From Prevotella sp. (GTDB lineage: Bacteria; Bacteroidota; Bacteroidia; Bacteroidales; Bacteroidaceae): 56,827 bases of DNA. Below the pieces are notes generated by a model, which saw only the letters and a list, made by a program, of their open reading frames with translations, searched no databases and was not told where the DNA came from. The stretch covers positions 108,233 to 165,059 of the forward strand of contig JAGAON010000001.1 of assembly GCA_017623655.1 (NCBI GenBank), read 5' to 3'. Both the position numbers and the translations under genes were made by a program. Of this stretch, positions 36,178-44,598 are shown piece after piece; position 1 is the stretch's first letter; each line of letters starts with the position of its first letter.

Positions 36178-36353
36178 ATTACATACATTACATCTTTTCG
36201 CCCAATGCCATATTGCGTTTCATCCGGTCTATTGCGCTCTGTTGCTCTTCGTATGTCATTGGCAATGCGAGCCAGTTCTGTATTCTTTTCAGACAGCGTT
36301 CCGTCTTTTGTTTGTGAAATTGATTCAAGTATCTCATATCTATTCATTGCCAT
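36174..36353 (-). CDS. Small hydrophilic protein downstream of speA
   Basis: 59 codons starting MAMNRYEILESISQ and ending GRKDVMYVI, 14 bp after the speA stop in the same direction. The composition is charged and helical (SEKNTELARIANDIRRATE), unlike random repeat sequence. No family recognised. It may be a real small gene of the speA transcript or the remnant of a longer one. Confidence 0.4.
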   Translation of the reverse strand: MAMNRYEILESISQTKDGTLSEKNTELARIANDIRRATERNRPDETQYGIGRKDVMYVI

Positions 36354-36367
36354 ATATGTGATTACTG

Positions 36368-38260
36368 TTATTCAAGATACGTGTAACCGTACAGCCCGGA
36401 GCGGTAGTTTGACAGGAACTCCTTGCCCTCCTCAAGGCTTATCTTTCCCTCTTTCACGCTCTTCGTCACCCATATCTCAAGCTGGCGCACCAGTTTCTTG
36501 GGGTTGTACTGCACGTAGTCGAGCACTTCCTCCACCGTCTCGCCGTCGAATACCTGGTCGATGTGGTACTTCCCGTCGCGCATTGAGATGTGGACGGCGT
36601 TGGTATCGCCGAACAGGTTGTGCATATCCCCGAGTATTTCCTGATACGCCCCGACGAGGAACACGCCGATATAGTAAGGCTCGTTCTTCCTGAGAGGGTG
36701 CACGGGCAGGGCGGACGAGAGGTGGTTTGAGGTCACGAAGTGGGCTATCTTGCCGTCGCTGTCGCAGGTGACGTCCTGTAATGTGGCCAGACGCGTGGGG
36801 CGTTCGTTGAGCCTCTGGATGGGAACGATGGGGAATACCTGGTCGATGGCCCATGAATCGGGCAGTGACTGGAACAGGGAGAAGTTGCAGAAGTATTTGT
36901 CCGCCAGCAGTTTCTCCATGCCCCTGAGCTCTTCCGGCACATGCTTCATCGTCTTGGTGAGCGTCAGCACCTCCCGGCATACGCTCCAGTACATGGACTC
37001 TATCTCCGCCCTTGTCTTCAGGTTTACCATTCCCATGGCGAAGAGGTTGAGCGCCTCCTCGCGTATCTGCTCCGCGTCGTGCCAGTATTCGAGCAGCGAG
37101 CGCGAGTCGATGTTGCACCAGATGTCGTACAAGTCCTTTACGAGCTGGTGGTCATTGTCCTTCGGTTCGAACTCTTCCCGCATCTCCGGAAGCGACGCTG
37201 TCTCCAAGACGTCGATGACAAGGACGCTGTGGTGCGCCGAGAGCGAGCGTCCCGACTCGGTTATGAGGTTAGGGTGCGGCAGGCCGTTCTTGTCCGATGC
37301 CTCCACGAAGGTGTATATACAGTCGTTCACATACTCCTGTATGCTGTAGTTGACGCTGCTCTCCGAGCTGCTGGAGCGTGTGCCGTCGTAATCCACTCCC
37401 AGCCCGCCGCCGCAGTCGATGTACTCCACCTTGTAGCCCAGTTGGTGCAGGTTGATGTAGAATTGCGCCGCCTCTCTCAGGGCGTTCTGTATTCTTCTTA
37501 TCTTGGTTATCTGGCTTCCGATGTGGAAGTGTATCAGCTTCACGCAGTCGTGCATGCCGATTGAGTCGAGCTTTGCCAGTGCCGCAAGCAGTTCTGACGC
37601 CGTAAGGCCGAACTTTGAGGCGTCTCCCCCGCTCTCCTCCCATTTCCCCGAGCCAGAGGAAGCGAGCTTGATGCGTATTCCGAGGTTGGGCTTCACGTTG
37701 AGTTTCCTTGCCGCCTTGGCTATGATGTCTATCTCGTTGAGTTTCTCCACCACGATGAATATGCGCTTGCCCATCTTCTGTGCCAGCAGCGCCAGCTCTA
37801 TATAGGCCTGGTCTTTGTAGCCGTTGCAGATGATGAGCGAGTCACTTTGGCACTGCACCGCTATCACCGCGTGCAGTTCCGGCTTTGACCCCGCCTCCAG
37901 TCCGAGGTTGAACTTGCGCCCGTGTGATATTATCTCCTCGACCACGGGCTGCATCTGGTTCACCTTTATGGGGTAAATCACGAAGCTCTCGCCCTTGTAT
38001 CCGTACTCGTCCGCCGCCTTCTTGAAGCACGATGCGGTCTTTTCGATGCGGTTGTCGAGTATGTCCGGGAACCTGAGTAGCACCGGGGTGGATATGTCGC
38101 GCAGCTGAAGCTCGTCGATAATGTCGCGCAAGTCGGCCTCGCTCCCGTCCTTCAGCGGCGATACACAGGCGTTGCCTTTCTCGTTGATACTGAAATAGGA
38201 CGTTCCCCATCCTTTCATGTTATACAGCTCCTTGGAGTCTTCAATGGTCCACTTCTTCAT
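36368..38260 (-). CDS. speA: Biosynthetic arginine decarboxylase
   Basis: 630 aa. PLP enzyme of the alanine-racemase fold that makes agmatine from arginine, the first step to putrescine and spermidine. PLP Lys in FVIYPIKVNQ (near residue 100), IHFHIGSQI, and ECGGGLGVDYDG-like YIDCGGGLGVDYDGT. Length and order match SpeA. It follows aroK by 25 bp. No agmatine-processing gene is next to it. Confidence 0.96.
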   Translation of the reverse strand: MKKWTIEDSKELYNMKGWGTSYFSINEKGNACVSPLKDGSEADLRDIIDELQLRDISTPVLLRFPDILDNRIEKTASCFKKAADEYGYKGESFVIYPIKVNQMQPVVEEIISHGRKFNLGLEAGSKPELHAVIAVQCQSDSLIICNGYKDQAYIELALLAQKMGKRIFIVVEKLNEIDIIAKAARKLNVKPNLGIRIKLASSGSGKWEESGGDASKFGLTASELLAALAKLDSIGMHDCVKLIHFHIGSQITKIRRIQNALREAAQFYINLHQLGYKVEYIDCGGGLGVDYDGTRSSSSESSVNYSIQEYVNDCIYTFVEASDKNGLPHPNLITESGRSLSAHHSVLVIDVLETASLPEMREEFEPKDNDHQLVKDLYDIWCNIDSRSLLEYWHDAEQIREEALNLFAMGMVNLKTRAEIESMYWSVCREVLTLTKTMKHVPEELRGMEKLLADKYFCNFSLFQSLPDSWAIDQVFPIVPIQRLNERPTRLATLQDVTCDSDGKIAHFVTSNHLSSALPVHPLRKNEPYYIGVFLVGAYQEILGDMHNLFGDTNAVHISMRDGKYHIDQVFDGETVEEVLDYVQYNPKKLVRQLEIWVTKSVKEGKISLEEGKEFLSNYRSGLYGYTYLE

Positions 38261-38285
38261 CGATAGTGCAGTTTGTTGTATTGTT

Positions 38286-38819
38286 TTATTGTTCGCGTTT
38301 TGCTATTTCTTTCACTTTGTTTACGGTTATCGCTATCTTGTCGGGGCTTTCCATCAGCGTCACGTCAACGATGTTGTCTGCTTTCATGTAGTACTTCTCC
38401 CGCCTTTCCAGCTGTTCTCTTATGAAGGCCATCAGCTCTTCGTCGTTCTTTCCCAGCAGCAGCGGCCTTACGCCCTTGCCCATTTTCAGATGGTGGAACA
38501 GCACCTCGGGCGAGCATTTGAGGTAGATTACGGTGCCTTGGCCGTTCATGTACTCCATGTTGTCGAAGAAACACGGTGTCCCTCCGCCGCAGCTGAGCAC
38601 CACATTCTCAAATTCCGCCACCTCGTGCAGCATGTTCCGCTCTATCTTCCTGAACCCTTCCTCGCCCTGTTCGTCGAAGATTTCCTTCACTTTCTTGTGC
38701 ATTCTCGTCTCTATATACCAGTCGAGGTCGTAGAAAGGCAGGTCGAGTTCCTTGGCGAGAGCCTTCCCGACGGTGGTCTTTCCGGCTCCCATATAGCCGA
38801 TTAAGATTATTCTTGTCAC
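38286..38819 (-). CDS. aroK: Shikimate kinase
   Basis: 177 aa from a GTG start at 38819, the only start that keeps the normal IILIGYMGAGKTT beginning. Phosphorylates shikimate in aromatic amino-acid synthesis. P-loop GYMGAGKTT (8-16), shikimate-binding Asp in DLDWYIE, and CGGGTPCF. The four-helix-bundle element ends only 6 bp before its start, so the element may supply its leader or promoter. Confidence 0.95.
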   Translation of the reverse strand: MTRIILIGYMGAGKTTVGKALAKELDLPFYDLDWYIETRMHKKVKEIFDEQGEEGFRKIERNMLHEVAEFENVVLSCGGGTPCFFDNMEYMNGQGTVIYLKCSPEVLFHHLKMGKGVRPLLLGKNDEELMAFIREQLERREKYYMKADNIVDVTLMESPDKIAITVNKVKEIAKREQ

Positions 38820-38825
38820 TTTTTT

Positions 38826-39342
38826 AATTAATAATTAAGAGATAATAATTAATAATTATGATTACTTTTTACGGTTGATTATAAGGTGGTCAATGTCTGC
38901 TTCCCTTTTATTTTGTGTTTTTTCGCGTGCTTATAATCCGTTCCTCTTGGTCGTGTTTATTATCGCCACAAGGATCTTTATTATTTCTTCCGCATCATTA
39001 TTCATGGAGTTGTATTCCGTATCGGTCAGACTTTTCGCCGTGTATAGCTTTCTTAACCAATAGTCTGTCTCGTTGGCTTCTTTCAAAGCGATACTAAGTT
39101 TATGCACAAAATCAGCCCTGCTTTGCGCATATTTGCTTTCGCATACGTTAGCTCCGATACTTGTTCTAGATCTGAATATTTGCTTTAAGATGTTATTGTC
39201 AGCCCCCTTGTGCCGCAAGTAGGCAGACATTCTTATTATTCTATCTGTGAATGCCTCAGACTTTTGTACTAATATGTTTTCTTTTCGTACAAGCATATAG
39301 AGGTAATCATAATTATTAATTCTTATTTTTTAATTTTTAATT
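38826..39342. mobile_element. 517-bp element with 40-bp terminal inverted repeats carrying a four-helix-bundle gene
   Basis: The ends 38826-38865 and 39303-39342 are inverted copies, identical at 36 of 40 positions, both ending inward in TTATGATTAC. The only ORF inside is the S23-like protein. The right repeat supplies the stop codon of topA, and the left repeat stops 6 bp before the aroK start. The layout (inverted arms around one four-helix-bundle gene) is like 23S rRNA intervening sequences, but here it is between protein genes. No transposase. Confidence 0.78.
38931..39296 (-). CDS. Four-helix-bundle protein of the S23 / rRNA intervening-sequence family
   Basis: 121 aa. Family signature: SRTSIGANVCESKYAQSRADFVHKL (shown here only in part: SIGANVCE, SRADFVHKL) and IALKEANETDYWLRKLY. 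Known members are encoded in 23S rRNA intervening sequences of spirochaetes and others, and the fold is shared with Avd of diversity-generating retroelements. The biochemical function is unknown; nucleic-acid binding is plausible. A+T-rich compared with topA and aroK around it, and enclosed by inverted repeats. Confidence 0.92.
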   Translation of the reverse strand: MLVRKENILVQKSEAFTDRIIRMSAYLRHKGADNNILKQIFRSRTSIGANVCESKYAQSRADFVHKLSIALKEANETDYWLRKLYTAKSLTDTEYNSMNNDAEEIIKILVAIINTTKRNGL

Positions 39343-41627
39343 CGAATAATCTCCATGCACTCGTCATACGTAAGCTCCGCCGCTTTGTCGTGAAGGGCTT
39401 TCGGCAGGCGGTAGTTCTTGCCGTCATACACGATGTACGGGCCGTATCTTCCGTTCATGACCTCCATCTTCGGGTCTTCGGCGAAGGCCTTTATGTGGCG
39501 CTTCTGCTCCGTCTTGCGGTTTTCGTTTATAAGCTCCACCGCCTCTTCCAGCGTGATGGTGAGCGGATCCTTGCCCTTGGGTATGGAGACATACTTCTTG
39601 TTGTGCAGCACATACGGGCCGAAACGGCCTGCTCCTATGATTACGTCCGTGCCCTCAAAGCTGCCCGCCGTGCGCGGCAGGCGGAACAGTTCCAGCGCCT
39701 CTTCCAGCGTTATCGTCTCGATGGAGTACTCCTTCGGCAGTTGCGCGAACCGCGGCTTGTCCTTGTCATCCGCCGTTCCTATCTGCACCACCGGGCCGTA
39801 GCGGCCTATCTTTACCGACACGGTCTTGCCGCTCTTCGGCTCCTCTCCCAGTATGCGTTCGCCCGCCTTGTGCTCGCTTCTCGACTTCAGCGTGCTCTCA
39901 ACCGTCGGCTCGAAGTCCTTGTAGAAGTCGCGAAGCATCCGGTGCCAGTCCTCCGTTCCGTCCGCTATGGCGTCAAACTTCTTCTCCACGTTGGCCGTGA
40001 AGTTGTAGTCCATGATACCGGGGAAGAACTCCATGAGGAAGTCATTGACCACCATTCCGATGTCGGTAGGCAGCAGTTTGCCTTTCTCGTTGCCCGCCAT
40101 CTCCTTCTTTGTCTTCGTGGATATGCCCTTGTCTGTCAGCGTGTCTATGGTGTATGTGCGCTCCTCACCCTTCTTGTCGCCCTTCATCACGTACTCTCGC
40201 TGCTGTATGGTGGATATGGTCGGGGCGTAGGTTGACGGTCTTCCTATGCCCAGTTCCTCCATTTTGTGCACCAATGAGGCCTCGGTGTATCTCAGAGGGC
40301 CTTGCGAATAGCGCTCGGTGGCGGTTATCTCCTTTCGCGAAAGCGTGTTGCCCTCCTTCATTGTGGCCGGCATCAGCGTTCCGTTCTCGTCCTTCTCGCC
40401 GCTGTTGTCATTGTCTCCGTCGCTCTCGCGATATACTTTCAGGAAGCCGTCAAACGTCACTACCTCTCCGGTTGCGACGAATATCTCCTCGCATCCTGAC
40501 ACGTTGATTTCCACAACCGTCTTCTCCAGCTCCGCGTCCGCCATCTGTGTGGCGGCCGTGCGCTTCCATATCAGGTCGTAGAGCCTGCGCTCCTGCTGCG
40601 TGCCTTCCACCTCCTGCTTGTCCATGTATGTGGGTCTTATGGCCTCGTGAGCCTCCTGTGCCCCCTTTGAGTGGGTGGTGTAGTTGCGTGACTTGCTGTA
40701 TTTTTCGCCGTAAAGAGCCGTCACCGCCTCCTTGGCCGTGCCTATGCAGAGGCTGGAAAGGTTCACGGAGTCGGTACGCATATATGTTATGTAACCGTTC
40801 TCATACAGCCTTTGCGCCACCATCATGGTCTGCGACACGGTGAATCCGAGCTTTCTTGCGGCCTCCTGTTGCAGTGTCGAGGTTGTGAACGGCGGTGCCG
40901 GCGTGCGTTTCAGCGGCCTTTTCTGTATGCTGCCGATGGTGAACAGCGCGCCCTTGCACTTCTCGAGGAACGCCAAAGCCTCCTCGCGTGTGGTGAAACG
41001 GCGGTTCAGTTCCGCCTTGATGTCGGTGCCGTCGGCGTTGAACACGGCCGCCACACGGAAGTAAGGCTCAGCCTTGAAGGCCTGAATCTCACGTTCCCGC
41101 TCCACTATCAGCCTTACCGCCACCGACTGTACGCGGCCTGCGGAGAGTGAAGGCTTTACCTTGCGCCACAGTACGGGCGAGAGGTTGAAGCCCACAAGGC
41201 GGTCAAGCATACGGCGTGCCTGCTGCGCATTGGCAAGGTTCATGTCCAGATGTCGCGGTGTCTCGATGGCTTTCAGTATGGCGTTCTTCGTGATTTCGTG
41301 GAACACTATGCGGTTGGTGTTCTTCTCGTCCAGTCCGAGCACCTCGCACAGATGCCATGATATGGCCTCTCCCTCGCGGTCTTCATCGGAAGCCAGCCAT
41401 ACCTTCTTCGCCTTCTTCGCGTTGCTTTTCAGCTCGGCCACGAGCTTGCGCTTCTCCTCCGGAATCTCATATTCCGGCTCCAGCGTATCTATGTCGATGC
41501 TTATTTCCTTCTTCTTCAAGTCACGGATATGTCCGTAGCTTGACATTACCTTGAAGTCCTTGCCAAGGAACTTCTCAATGGTCTTGGCCTTGGCGGGGCT
41601 CTCTACGATAACTAAGTTGTCTTGCAT
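39330..41627 (-). CDS. topA: DNA topoisomerase I
   Basis: 765 aa. Relaxes negative supercoils by single-strand passage. N-terminal TOPRIM domain (VESPAKAKTIEKFLG, SDEDREGEAISWH), catalytic Tyr in GYITYMRTDSVNLS, and three C-terminal repeats with RYGPVVQIG, RFGPYVLHN and RYGPYIVYD. The last codons (IKN and stop) fall within the terminal repeat of the adjacent element. A -7-like TACTTTTG lies upstream at 41661-41668 but a matching -33 element is unclear. Confidence 0.95.
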   Translation of the reverse strand: MQDNLVIVESPAKAKTIEKFLGKDFKVMSSYGHIRDLKKKEISIDIDTLEPEYEIPEEKRKLVAELKSNAKKAKKVWLASDEDREGEAISWHLCEVLGLDEKNTNRIVFHEITKNAILKAIETPRHLDMNLANAQQARRMLDRLVGFNLSPVLWRKVKPSLSAGRVQSVAVRLIVEREREIQAFKAEPYFRVAAVFNADGTDIKAELNRRFTTREEALAFLEKCKGALFTIGSIQKRPLKRTPAPPFTTSTLQQEAARKLGFTVSQTMMVAQRLYENGYITYMRTDSVNLSSLCIGTAKEAVTALYGEKYSKSRNYTTHSKGAQEAHEAIRPTYMDKQEVEGTQQERRLYDLIWKRTAATQMADAELEKTVVEINVSGCEEIFVATGEVVTFDGFLKVYRESDGDNDNSGEKDENGTLMPATMKEGNTLSRKEITATERYSQGPLRYTEASLVHKMEELGIGRPSTYAPTISTIQQREYVMKGDKKGEERTYTIDTLTDKGISTKTKKEMAGNEKGKLLPTDIGMVVNDFLMEFFPGIMDYNFTANVEKKFDAIADGTEDWHRMLRDFYKDFEPTVESTLKSRSEHKAGERILGEEPKSGKTVSVKIGRYGPVVQIGTADDKDKPRFAQLPKEYSIETITLEEALELFRLPRTAGSFEGTDVIIGAGRFGPYVLHNKKYVSIPKGKDPLTITLEEAVELINENRKTEQKRHIKAFAEDPKMEVMNGRYGPYIVYDGKNYRLPKALHDKAAELTYDECMEIIRIKN

Positions 41628-41760
41628 ATTGTGTAAGTATGTTTATTTTCAATTTGGATGCAAAAGTACAAATATTTTTCTTCACACCTTATTATATATA
41701 TCTGATTTTGTTTTTTTTAACTAATCGGCGGTCTGTTGGGGCGGCGGTCGCTTGCTTTTA

Positions 41761-41837
41761 TGTAGGAACGCACCTTGGTGCGTCCGGATATGCTGTGCTG
41801 ATGGAATCGGCGGGCGCACCAAGGTGCGTCCCTACAA
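41761..41837. repeat. Pair of GTAGGGACGCACC hairpins beside array h
   Basis: Two hairpins in inverted arrangement (left GTAGGAACGCACC, right GGCGCACCAAGGTGCG then TCCCTAC) with a short core between. The CCCTAC end faces array h, 60 bp away. Confidence 0.8.
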
Positions 41838-41897
41838 CAGCTATCTTCTTGCGTGCATTATAACCGCTTGAAAACCAACGGGAACAGAGTGACGTTG

Positions 41898-41985
41898 CAA
41901 TCAGCACCTGATTAGGTTGTAATCAGGTGCTGATCACTCGGTAATCAGGTGCTGATTGCAATGTAATTAGGTGCTGATTGCGGAG
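41898..41985. repeat. R22 array h: four 22-bp units
   Basis: All four units are of the symmetric AATCAG/CTGATT type (cores CAC, GTG, GTG, GTG). It lies between the divergent topA and dsbD-like genes, so a terminator role is unlikely here. Confidence 0.9.
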
Positions 41986-42008
41986 GGGGTGTTTGTCCGC
42001 AGTTGTAG

Positions 42009-42184
42009 GAGGTGTATAAAAATGTGGAAGTTAACGGGAGTTACAGCTATGCCGTGGAGTTACAGGGAGTTAGCGGACAAATGATTTTACCTTGACATTC
42101 AGGCTATTGTCCGTTAACTTCATGCGGCACAAGCCGCATAACTTCCGTTAACTCCAGCTAACTTCTACATCTTGACACGCCCTC
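42009..42184. mobile_element. Family C MITE-like element, copy 1
   Basis: 176 bp. Ends GAGGTGTATAAAAATG and, inverted, GAGGGCGTGTCAAGATG. Inside are several GAAGTTAACGG-type repeats and a GCGGCTTGTGCCGC hairpin. Almost the same sequence occurs in opposite orientation at 53212-53385. The ends resemble those of some Bacteroidetes insertion sequences; no ORF or target duplication is evident. Confidence 0.8.
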
Positions 42185-42213
42185 ACGCGCCTTTCTTCCG
42201 CCCCTTATGTCAT

Positions 42214-42238
42214 TGAGACGATGTGGTACATCGTCTCT
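42214..42238. repeat. GAGACGATGT short hairpin, second copy
   Basis: GAGACGATGTGGTACATCGTCTC arms with a tight loop, like 36151-36177. Confidence 0.6.
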
Positions 42239-42359
42239 ACCGCGTCGCATATATACCGTGACCGCCCGCCCGTTAATATTATTTATGCCGGCAATGGCGG
42301 CGTAATCCGGGGGAAATGCTTATCTTTGCAAGCGGAAATAAAAAAACAATGATTAAGAG

Positions 42360-44324
42360 ATGAAGATAAGACACTTTTTTGTTCTGGTGCTCTCCCTGTT
42401 GTGCTGCATGACTTACGGACAGGCTACTTTTACGTGGGACGTCACGAAAACGGGTGCGAAGGAGGTGACACTCACCGTCTCCGGCACCCTTGCGGACGGC
42501 TGGCACGTCAGCGACCGCACGCTGACGCTTGAGGCGCATGACGGCTTGCAGCCCTCGGGTGGCCTGTCCGAGAGCGGTGACGGGGTGGGGCAGGACGCCG
42601 ACGGCGGTGCCGCGGTCTATAAGCAGCGGTTCACCGTGACGCGTGACGACTGGCACCTTAAAGGCTATCTGCAATACGTGCTGTGTACGGACAAGGCTTG
42701 TCTTGCCCCGCAGACGGTGGAGTTTGAACGTAAGGGAACGCCCGCCTCCGCCGCGGAAAAGGTGGCGGCGAAAGCGGAAAGTGCCGCCGGAACCGGGGAG
42801 AATGTGGCGGACGTTGACGGAAAGGCTGTGGCTTCGGACAGTGACGGTGCTGTTTCCGCAGTGCAGGAAGACAGCTCGGGAGTGGCGGACTTCACCGGTT
42901 CGCCCGCTTGGCAGCCGGTGGTTGACAAGCTGAAGGCCTTTGGCGGAGTCTCGCCTGTGGTCGCTCCGCAGACGAAACAGGATGGTGGCGTCTCGCTGCT
43001 CGCCTTCTTCTTCCTCGCCTTTGCCGGCGGACTGCTCGCCCTGCTGACGCCCTGCGTGTGGCCGATGATACCGCTTACGGTATCGTTCTTCATGAAGCGT
43101 GGCGGGAAGGACGGCAAGCCGGGCGGCGACGTGAAGGGGGCGGTGCTCTTCGGGGTCTGCATCGTTGTGATATTCCTTGCGCTGGGATTTCTGCTTACCA
43201 TACTGTTTGGGGCGGATGCGCTTAACAAATTATCTACGGACGCGGTGTTCAACGTGGCCTGTTTCGTGCTGCTGACGGTCTTCGGACTGTCGCTTCTCGG
43301 TCTGTTCGAGCTGCGTCTGCCGTCGTCATGGGCCGATTCTCTTGACCGCAGGAGCAGTGCCACCACGGGCATAGTGAGCATATTCCTTATGGCACTGACC
43401 ATGGTGGTGGTGAGTTTCTCATGCACAGCGCCGATAATGGGGCTGCTGTTGGTCGAGATTGCCACGGTGACCACAGGCGGAGGGGGGATGGAACAGTTGC
43501 TGATGCCGGTGGTGGGAATGACCGGCTTCGCCCTTGCGCTGGCGCTGCCGTTCACGTTTTTCGCCCTGTTCCCAAAACTGTTGCAGCGCGTTCCGAGGTC
43601 GGGCCGGTGGATGACAAGCGTCCGTGTGACGCTGGGTTTCGTGGAGTTGGCCTTCGCCTTGAAGTTCCTCAGCGTGGCGGACCTTGCCTACGGATGGCAC
43701 ATACTGCCCCGCGAGGTGTTCATCGGGGTGTGGATTGTCCTGGCCTTTGCCTGCGGCGTCTATCACACCGTTGACTGGTCGCGCGGCAGAATCAATCCCC
43801 TGCGCCGCCAGAAGGTGGCGGTGGTGTGCTATGCGTTTGTGTTTTACCTCATACCGGGGCTGAAAGGTGCGCCGTGTACGCTGGTGTCCGCCTTTCTGCC
43901 GCCTGCCGCCGAGGCGGAGGAAGTGGTGTTCACGGACTATGAGGAGGCTCTTGCCGAGGCGCGGAAGCAGCGCAAGCCGGTGTTCATAGACTTCACGGGA
44001 TACGGTTGCGTGAACTGCCGCAAGATGGAGGCGGCGGTGTTTACCGACTCGCGTGTGCGCGATATATTAAGGAATGAGTTTGTGGTCGCGCGGCTGTATG
44101 TGGATGACCGCACGCCGTTGCCGCGGAAACAGACTGCGGACGGCCGCGTGTTACGCACCGTAGGCGACAAGTGGGCGTTGCTGGAAAGCCACAAGTTCGG
44201 CAATGCGGCGCAGCCTTTCTATGTTATTGTCGATGCGGACGGCGAGCCGCTGACGGGCAGCTACGCCTACGACGAGAGCGTGGAGAGGTTCGTCGGGTGG
44301 CTGACCGGTTGGAGAAATCATTGA
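42360..44324 (+). CDS. dsbD: DsbD-like thiol:disulfide interchange protein
   Basis: 654 aa. Moves electrons from the cytoplasm to periplasmic thiols. Signal peptide (ends MTYGQ), N-terminal alpha domain (FTWDVTKTGAKEVTLTV), an Ala/Glu-rich linker, eight or so membrane helices starting LLAFFFLAFAGGLLALLTPCVWPMI (key Cys in TPCVWP), and a C-terminal thioredoxin domain with the redox pair in GYGCVNCRKME. All domains of DsbD are present. A TATCTTTG at 42321-42328 fits a -7 element, but the -33 is weak. Possible partners are periplasmic thiol proteins or cytochrome c maturation. Confidence 0.92.
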   Translation: MKIRHFFVLVLSLLCCMTYGQATFTWDVTKTGAKEVTLTVSGTLADGWHVSDRTLTLEAHDGLQPSGGLSESGDGVGQDADGGAAVYKQRFTVTRDDWHLKGYLQYVLCTDKACLAPQTVEFERKGTPASAAEKVAAKAESAAGTGENVADVDGKAVASDSDGAVSAVQEDSSGVADFTGSPAWQPVVDKLKAFGGVSPVVAPQTKQDGGVSLLAFFFLAFAGGLLALLTPCVWPMIPLTVSFFMKRGGKDGKPGGDVKGAVLFGVCIVVIFLALGFLLTILFGADALNKLSTDAVFNVACFVLLTVFGLSLLGLFELRLPSSWADSLDRRSSATTGIVSIFLMALTMVVVSFSCTAPIMGLLLVEIATVTTGGGGMEQLLMPVVGMTGFALALALPFTFFALFPKLLQRVPRSGRWMTSVRVTLGFVELAFALKFLSVADLAYGWHILPREVFIGVWIVLAFACGVYHTVDWSRGRINPLRRQKVAVVCYAFVFYLIPGLKGAPCTLVSAFLPPAAEAEEVVFTDYEEALAEARKQRKPVFIDFTGYGCVNCRKMEAAVFTDSRVRDILRNEFVVARLYVDDRTPLPRKQTADGRVLRTVGDKWALLESHKFGNAAQPFYVIVDADGEPLTGSYAYDESVERFVGWLTGWRNH

Positions 44325-44345
44325 CAGCGGCGCATACCCCGCCTC

Positions 44346-44528
44346 ATGTAGGGACGTACCTTGGTGCGTCCGAAATATAGCTTTCCTTTTAATAAACAAA
44401 CCCATCGTCCGTTAACTTCCGGCGGTGTAAACCGCATAACTCCCCCTTAACACCTTATAACTCCCACCCTTTGGTGCGTCCGCCAAGACAGCCCGCCTCA
44501 TGTAGGGACGTACCTTGGTGCGTCCGCC
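44346..44528. repeat. Cluster of GTAGGGACGTACC hairpins around a family C fragment
   Basis: Two direct copies of GCCTCATGTAGGGACGTACC followed by TTGGTGCGTCC (44341-44370 and 44496-44526), the right half of a third (44466-44483), and between them a family C fragment (about 44408-44465, with CGTCCGTTAACTTCC and GCATAACTCC). The copies share a GTACC variant, which suggests local duplication. Confidence 0.75.
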
Positions 44529-44542
44529 AAAACGAAAATAAC

Positions 44543-44580
44543 GGAAAAAGCGTGGAAAGGCTTTGCAGCCCTTCCACGCT
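44543..44580 (-). terminator. Terminator of the rimP-nusA-infB operon
   Basis: A 14-bp stem (AGCGTGGAAAGGCT with AGCCCTTCCACGCT, one G-U pair), 4-nt loop and, on the minus strand, TTTTT. Confidence 0.85.
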
Positions 44581-44598
44581 TTGCTGTATGTGAGGATG

